A DNA stretch of 64,000 nucleotides from Chitinophaga qingshengii (GTDB lineage Bacteria > Bacteroidota > Bacteroidia > Chitinophagales > Chitinophagaceae): contig NZ_JACVFC010000005.1 of assembly GCF_014529935.1 (NCBI RefSeq), forward strand, positions 496,001 to 560,000, in the 5' to 3' direction. Position numbers and translations under genes: made by a program. Below, piece after piece: positions 61,001 to 64,000 of the stretch. Each line of letters begins with the position of its first letter. Within the stretch, counting starts at the first letter, position 1. The notes below the pieces were generated by a model that saw nothing but the letters and a program-made list of their open reading frames with translations, searched no databases and was not told the origin of the DNA.

Positions 61001-64000
61001 GTACCGTTATACCGGGCAGCATGATCTGGTGATAGGGATACCTGTCACTGGCCGAACAATTGACGGCGCTGAAAAACAAGTGGGGCTTTTCGTTAACACC
61101 CTTGCATTGCGCATCGGTGTAGCAGCAGATGAATCCTTTAGTACGCTGTTCAGCAGCGTACATAAAGCCGCCATCAACGCATATGATAACCAGGATTATC
61201 CTTTTGATCTGCTGGTGGATAGTCTGCAGTTAAACCGTGACATCAGCAGGTCGCCCTTGTTCGATGTGATGGCTGTTATGTTGGAAAATGGGAGTACCTT
61301 GACACGGGCGGTGGACTATGCACCTATACATGCAAACATCAGCAAGTTCGATATCAATTTTGATTTTGAAGAGATGCAGGAAGGACTGGCCGTCAGAATT
61401 CAGTTGAATGCCGATATTTTCTCTGTGGAAGAGGGTGCAAGCCTGACAGGATATTACCGGGAATTGCTGCAAGCCTGCGTATATGACAGCAACAGGAGAC
61501 TGGCCGCTATCTGCTATTTGCCGGAGGAGGAGCAGCTGGCCCAGCTTGCATATAACCCCGTACCGGTCACCCTGCCGGACAAAAGTATCCTGCAACTCTT
61601 TGAAGAGCAGGTATTGCGGCGCCCGGATGAAACCGCGCTGATATTTCAGCAAGATCGCCTCAGCTTCGCTGATTTCAATACACGTGTTAATCAGCTGGCG
61701 CATTATTTGAAGGAAGAGTATCACATCGCGCCCGGAGATCTGGTTGGGATCATGTTGCCCCGCTCTACGCAACTGATCATTGCCATCTGGGCTGTAATGA
61801 AGGCAGGAGCGGTGTATGTGCCCATAGACCCTGCCTATCCACGGGAAAGAAAAGAATGGATGGCGGCAGACAGCGGTATCAGGCTCCTGCTTGCTGACCC
61901 TGCATTTGCCGAAGGCCAGTGGCCTTGCCCGGTCAGCTATCCGGGATCTCTTGATCTGCATACATTTTCAGCAAATGATCTTCAATGGTGTCCGGGCCAG
62001 GACAGTGCAGCATATGTTATCTATACTTCCGGCACAACCGGCAGGCCAAAAGGTGTGATGATCGGGCATGATGCGCTGAAGAACCTGGTGATGTGGCTGG
62101 GCGGCCTGATCTACGAAAATCATATCACTCCCTTACGATGTTTGTTAACGGCATCTATTAATTTTGATGCCTCGGTGCAGCAACTTTTTGCTCCGCTGGT
62201 ATTTGGTCATACCCTGGTTGTGATCGATGAACAAACCAGGAAAAATCTTCCGCTGTATGCCGGTATCCTTCGCGATGAACAGATACAGGTAACGGATCTT
62301 ACTCCTTCGTTCCTGAGCACATTGTTAACGGAGCTTGAACAAACGCCACCTCCTCCTTTGTTGTACGTGCTTTGCGGTGGAGAACCGCTGGATGCTATGC
62401 TGGTAAGGCGTTTTGATTCATACTTTGACGCAGCCCGGCTTATAAATGTATATGGTGTAACAGAAGCGACGGTAGATAATACCTGGGAATGGGCGGGGGC
62501 AGACCGCAGCAGGAAAACCATCGGGAAGCCATTGATGAATACCCGCGTCTATCTGCTGGACAATCAACTGCAAATGGTGCCTTTGGGTATGCCCGGCCAG
62601 ATCTGCCTCGCAGGTGCCGGAGTAGGGATGCATTATCTTAATACCCCGGAACTCAGCAACCGCAAATTTGTCAATACTACTATTGCCGGTATTGAAGAAC
62701 GGATTTACCTCACAGGTGATGCCGGTAAATGGCTGCCTGACGGCACCATCGAGTTTATTGGCCGTATAGACCGCCAGATAAAATTGCGGGGATATCGTAT
62801 CGAGCCAGGAGAAATAGAGGGAGCGATGTTATCCCATCCGGATGTACAGCAGGCTTATGTAATGCAGAGGGAAGATAACCTGGTGGCATATTACCAGGGA
62901 AAAAACAGCCTCCGGCCCGCTGACCTGGAAGCATTGTTGAAACAGCACCTGCCTGCTCATATGATCCCGGTGCATTGGGTGCCATTGACAGCATTTCCGG
63001 TAACACATAGCGGAAAGATCAATGAATCGGCACTGCCATTGCCAGTGCAATCGCCGGTTGCTGAACCACATGAGGCTGCCGGAGCGCTGCTGCAACAGAT
63101 CGCCGCCATATGGAAAGAAGTGTTGAACAAACCGGCTATCGGCATCTTCGATAATTTCTTCCTGTCAGGAGGACATTCTTTAAGCGCCATGCTGCTGGCT
63201 TCCCGCTTATCGAAAGAACTGGATAGGGACTTCCGGTTGCAGGATATTTTTGTCAACCAGACAATTCATGAACAAGCTGCGCTGGCAAGATCACAGAACA
63301 GCATGAAAGGTAGCGCCCCCGGCGTATTTGAGGAACAGGATCATTACCCGCTGTCTCACGCGCAATACAGGTTATGGGTGATCGACCAGAAGGGGGGAGG
63401 CATCGCTTATCACATGCCTTCCCGCTACAGATTGAAAGGCGCACTGAACATAGCGGCACTGGAAGCAGCATTCAGCGCATTATTGATGCGCCATGAAATC
63501 CTACGTACCAACTTCAAACTGATTAATGGTGAGGTACGTCAGTTCGTCAACCACAACAGGCCATTCCGGATGATACATCCTGATCAGCCGGACGACATGA
63601 GTGTGGCGATGGACCTCGAAACAGACGCTTTGATAAAGGCCGCATTGTTGCGTGTCGCCCCTGATGAGTATCTGTTACGGTTTGTTATGCATCATATCAT
63701 ATCAGATGGCTGGTCGGCCGGTATTATCGAGCATGATCTCATTTCACTGTATAACTATTATGCGGCGCCGGGTAACGAGGCGCTGGCGCCGAAAAACAGG
63801 CAATATAAAGATTTTGTGCTGGATCAGGCAATCTGGCTGCAAACAAATGACGCCCGTGAACATGCCCGGTATTGGCAGGAAGAATTGCATGCCATGCAAA
63901 GCACGTCAGCCATTCCATACGACTATACGCCGACCGAAGAAGAATGGACCGGAAGTACGCTTGATTTCGAGCTGGATGCCGTCGCAGCAAATGATATCAT
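52050..64000 (+). CDS. FAAL-primed nonribosomal peptide synthetase, at least 3983 residues (3' end outside window)
   Basis: One open frame from ATG 52050 to the right edge; I checked the frame at many motif positions. Domains by residue: FAAL ~1-575 (SSGSTG near 171; SWMPLTHDMGL); ACP, Ser 610; C1 663-~1085 (HHLIFDG at 787); A1 ~1100-1595 (TSGTTG 1257); PCP1, Ser 1636; C2 1689- (HHMIIDG 1818); A2 (TSGSTG ~2296); PCP2, Ser 2675; C3 2731- (HHIIADG 2858); A3 (TSGTTG ~3326); PCP3, Ser 3710; C4 3766- (HHIISDG 3881). All C domains keep the catalytic His; no epimerase is seen. Eye-read codes: DTESIGSVCK, DTESIGTVCK, DAQDLGVVDK. Predicted product start: fatty acyl-Lys-Lys-Gln. Confidence 0.92.
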   Translation, partial: MRPLTLPACLQHAIRNGETNIVFIKSSTEEDSLPYKILYEEALKCLGFLQQSGIHAGDELILQIEDNRSFLIFFWACLLGKIIAVPLSTGITDDHRNKLYKVWNTLSHPFLATDDKQLNQIEKYAQKEGLGGWKDELRARMINPETALAALQAGSELSCTLEDIAYIQFSSGSTGDPKGVVLTHRNLYYNTSDINSRSRVGSNDLALSWMPLTHDMGLICFHLACVMAGITHYIMPTPLFIRRPLLWLDKAAAHRVTQLYSPNFGYEYLMNALENHAAPAWDLSSVRIIFNGAEPISIHTCNRFLHKTNQYGMQPQVLHPGYGLAEASVAVALPDPGDPLVTYSLHRDHIAIGEEIQQLAFGDEHAVYFVENGYPIANCQVRVCDDSGNTLGEQRIGHLQIKGENVTAGYYRNPAATKELLTPDGWLKTGDLGFLCNGRLVITGRVKNLIIVNGQNYYPQDIERQLTDIPGLEAGKVAAAGTARISGTAKQEELLVFVLFKASPQAFLPLASTIRSRLAEKPGLLPDKVIPVNKIPKTTSGKVQYFQLVQQYLRGDFDGLLQEIARLQHEERKTYEGTPDLQTKIAAILSELTGTQVDMRASPLELGMNSLQMMMLVNRLQQSGIRLDLTELFSLSALSELASRATVSIPATKKAPGRELREYPLSHAQHRMWVLCEMQGMWSSFHLSAAAKISGAVNIAALEKTVAWMVNAHAALRTALRYNDGVPVQQVLDSDSICITHINARPEEMAGIAENEAGRAFDKGKPLFRTLIAHLGAEEYLLQFTFHHLIFDGWSFGIFMREFNSCYDLFSRGMEVKTPERFAYSDFVDSEQILLDNGAFEQSRQYWENEISEATPEPGLLRQFKYSGEDRHMGSCEIFTLPPELKTALEKFSLNESVTPFMTLFSLLSLLYYKLTGQQDMILGTEAAGRTSPEWEPVIGCFLNTLPIRIMLDSSATFRDLLSQVKRKLLDAYQHQQYPVDLALHASNRNINTQLFDVLMLYQNFEHTLDMHELGAMAAEPLVLPEHGSIVDLQLEFRATKDAIQLHIRYNTDYYDKIFVTQLFTRYCRILEQAMDAPEQQIANYSLLSAEEQHTVLHRFNPSLGPHPFEAITAIIEADKEKKADRIAIICDERSITYRDLQLSVDSVAASLQHICKCSPDCRIAVMMERSERMIIAILAILKAGAAYVPVETTYPAERVQFILEDSGVEWVITDTDIPPAGVVPVIDWDTLVHTGVDVPATPADIQEHHLAYVLYTSGTTGQPKGVMIEHGSLSDYVRTFTTFYSINKNDIVIQQSALAFDTHVEEIFPTLCSGATLVLLPGGGADISAMVETIQKERASVLSTTPLVIQALNARPAALGSLRLLISGGDELKAGYISHLLGKTVIYNSYGPTESTVCAAYQEIKSLQDTTLIGKPVGNRQIFLLDRDNRLLPPGLAGEICIAGAGLARGYQNLEKETAARFIYPGGAISGRIYKTGDIGRWDSDGRIMFLGRRDDQVKVRGFRIELPEIEKALSAHPGVKAIAARTWENGEEKQLAVYYVSSPQLPVEELQDFAVNRLPYYMVPAFFIPIDSMPQNVNGKIDRNRLPRPASAEWCGEEWPATPAEVEMAQIWSQVLGTEKIHLDTHFFRAGGNSIRAAQVTARLKERGWEPLRLGDFFLYPALRKLSLQLRKAKRGSMPVMVEKTAYPLTYAQRRLWYLHQLGRQRSALNLCWAYRISGSLQVDAFRQALEMLVHRHDSLRTIIKDTDGVPAMTICDSTTFTGWFEWIEIDREEAVNDLIQQERNRLFDLLTGPLLHITLVKDRKDEQFIFLMSIHHMIIDGWSMQVFIRDLKALYNACVEERAPVLPPVTLRFHDYAWHQSLLQEDAQMAAHRDFWRQTLQHPALPLTFPAIPEQEAGSIPSTNRHVVTFAPEWIKALEQLSEEENASLFMGLVTLLNALFYKYTGQEDILIGTDTANRQYPALENAMGYFLNELVIRCTFSSALTFRDLVQLVKANMLQAFAHQEYPYDKDTLAPGQTVSGRHLFDVLVLFQQFGRNEQMDALSGDVMMQPLDIPLKDIMLDLQLEFFQPGPEQLLLEVRYNTSVFSERLIKQLFHHFELFSSRLMKEPDRALCEQELLSGQEIAGWLEDRNNTGRNNGPFIPVSTLIAQQAAITPLAPAICCGTDQLTYAALNERANQLAYQLLQQGAAPGKRTGVLMSRSIWMPVTLLAILKAGNTYVPLDPEYPAERLQFISADSKIDCIITEPDICRLQGEWLQQQHCLLPGEATLQQPIHDPVIIIEKNLTAYIIYTSGSTGVPKGVMISHASLADYVRTFSDFFEVSHEDRVIQQSSISFDTLVEELFPVLVAGGTLYIAPAGGRDAEMLSAIIVRHQITILSTTPLVAGALNRMTTDVSSLRVLISGGDVLFPSQIDRLLSQVRIYNTYGPSESTVCATYHKVSGENDCTQLGKAIANREVYLLDKDMKLVADGVAGEICLGGNGLATGYVGLPEEEADRFVKNPYNNERLYKTGDLGYMLPTGAIQFVGRKDQQLKIRGYRIEPGEIENVCAKLHGIATVAVTAVDAWGATPALALYYSTYDKKPLEGLYEQLAAILPFYMLPSHIIHLLYFPLTATGKIDRRALPAPDSTAARAVVPFNNHTEIVLAKIWKEVLGTALVDRNNHFFLSGGNSVAATRLLNAVRKHFSRDVQLKDIFTKPVLHQFANVVQESPAISIDSVAILEEQDVYTASAAQRRMWILHQLDTGKTAYNISISNRLYQHIDTVSLEHALRIMIARHESLRTIFLEKEGRLLQQVLPASLTPFQLQVIAGSEEQLNTIAAAAAAKTFELNRWPLFAVTLVETGAQQATVMFTFHHIIADGASINILMDECWRIYQALRENMEPALPALDFQYKDYSAFQQQLLSGHKLDLQKKYWLTVFEKDIPVLEIPGKNNYPATRSFRGHTHTILLEKAIVEGLKAMCLQQESTLYISLLTTVVAFLYRYTGQHDLVIGIPVTGRTIDGAEKQVGLFVNTLALRIGVAADESFSTLFSSVHKAAINAYDNQDYPFDLLVDSLQLNRDISRSPLFDVMAVMLENGSTLTRAVDYAPIHANISKFDINFDFEEMQEGLAVRIQLNADIFSVEEGASLTGYYRELLQACVYDSNRRLAAICYLPEEEQLAQLAYNPVPVTLPDKSILQLFEEQVLRRPDETALIFQQDRLSFADFNTRVNQLAHYLKEEYHIAPGDLVGIMLPRSTQLIIAIWAVMKAGAVYVPIDPAYPRERKEWMAADSGIRLLLADPAFAEGQWPCPVSYPGSLDLHTFSANDLQWCPGQDSAAYVIYTSGTTGRPKGVMIGHDALKNLVMWLGGLIYENHITPLRCLLTASINFDASVQQLFAPLVFGHTLVVIDEQTRKNLPLYAGILRDEQIQVTDLTPSFLSTLLTELEQTPPPPLLYVLCGGEPLDAMLVRRFDSYFDAARLINVYGVTEATVDNTWEWAGADRSRKTIGKPLMNTRVYLLDNQLQMVPLGMPGQICLAGAGVGMHYLNTPELSNRKFVNTTIAGIEERIYLTGDAGKWLPDGTIEFIGRIDRQIKLRGYRIEPGEIEGAMLSHPDVQQAYVMQREDNLVAYYQGKNSLRPADLEALLKQHLPAHMIPVHWVPLTAFPVTHSGKINESALPLPVQSPVAEPHEAAGALLQQIAAIWKEVLNKPAIGIFDNFFLSGGHSLSAMLLASRLSKELDRDFRLQDIFVNQTIHEQAALARSQNSMKGSAPGVFEEQDHYPLSHAQYRLWVIDQKGGGIAYHMPSRYRLKGALNIAALEAAFSALLMRHEILRTNFKLINGEVRQFVNHNRPFRMIHPDQPDDMSVAMDLETDALIKAALLRVAPDEYLLRFVMHHIISDGWSAGIIEHDLISLYNYYAAPGNEALAPKNRQYKDFVLDQAIWLQTNDAREHARYWQEELHAMQSTSAIPYDYTPTEEEWTGSTLDFELDAVAANDI

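Noticed and set aside
1..64000. CRISPR arrays, insertion sequences, phage genes
   Set aside because: I saw no regular spaced repeats, transposase or integrase motifs, or phage structural genes anywhere in the window.

Overview
The window looks like a chromosomal segment of a Bacteroidota soil bacterium, most likely Chitinophagaceae (Chitinophaga-like). The clues are many promoter boxes of the Bacteroidota form TAnnTTTG, a TonB-dependent siderophore receptor with a carboxypeptidase-regulatory N-terminus, LytS/LytTR signalling, many DUF4199/DUF4260/DUF2306-type small membrane proteins, and an UpxY-like NusG paralog. This assignment is inference from gene content; there is no rRNA or other phylogenetic marker in the window.

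Positions 1-45,800 are ordinary accessory chromosome made of short transcription units, many in convergent pairs separated by bidirectional terminators. From the left: a three-part ROK kinase / mannose-6-phosphate isomerase fusion that runs off the left edge; an acyltransferase-3 protein; a redox block (two SDRs, an aldo/keto reductase, an FAD monooxygenase, three AraC regulators, a DinB protein and a decayed VOC gene); a MacB/FtsX-type permease with a secreted serine hydrolase; SRPBCC and sigma-54-activator genes; FemAB-like, HAD, GNAT, YjbQ, Gfo/Idh and DUF92 genes; a siderophore receptor; a fused fatty-acid hydroxylase/START protein; further VOC, DUF4199 and membrane-LuxR genes; an amidohydrolase; a four-gene ABC transporter plus LytS/LytTR operon (35,581-38,972); an MFS exporter; and a VOC-MarR operon with a striking double palindrome in its promoter.

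A tRNA-Lys(UUU) gene at 45,826-45,898 is followed by about 1.27 kb of AT-rich DNA without a convincing gene, and then by a biosynthetic operon that reaches the right edge. Its order is: NusG/UpxY-type antiterminator, small GIY-YIG-like protein, NodU/CmcH-type carbamoyltransferase, SGNH hydrolase with an internal helical (TPR-like) insert, and a giant FAAL-NRPS of at least 3,983 residues. The visible NRPS domains are FAAL-ACP, C-A-PCP, C-A-PCP, C-A-PCP, C. Read by eye, the A-domain codes are DTESIGSVCK, DTESIGTVCK (both Lys/basic-like) and DAQDLGVVDK (the known Gln code). This predicts an N-acylated lipopeptide starting acyl-Lys-Lys-Gln, possibly carbamoylated, with the remaining modules outside the window.

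The most interesting combination is a dedicated NusG paralog at the head of an NRPS operon. Its leader holds a small terminator-like hairpin, and an identical 12-nt element (GTAGCGATAGCT, resembling the RfaH ops core) occurs both before the nusG-like gene and again between it and the biosynthetic genes. This suggests processive antitermination of a very long operon.
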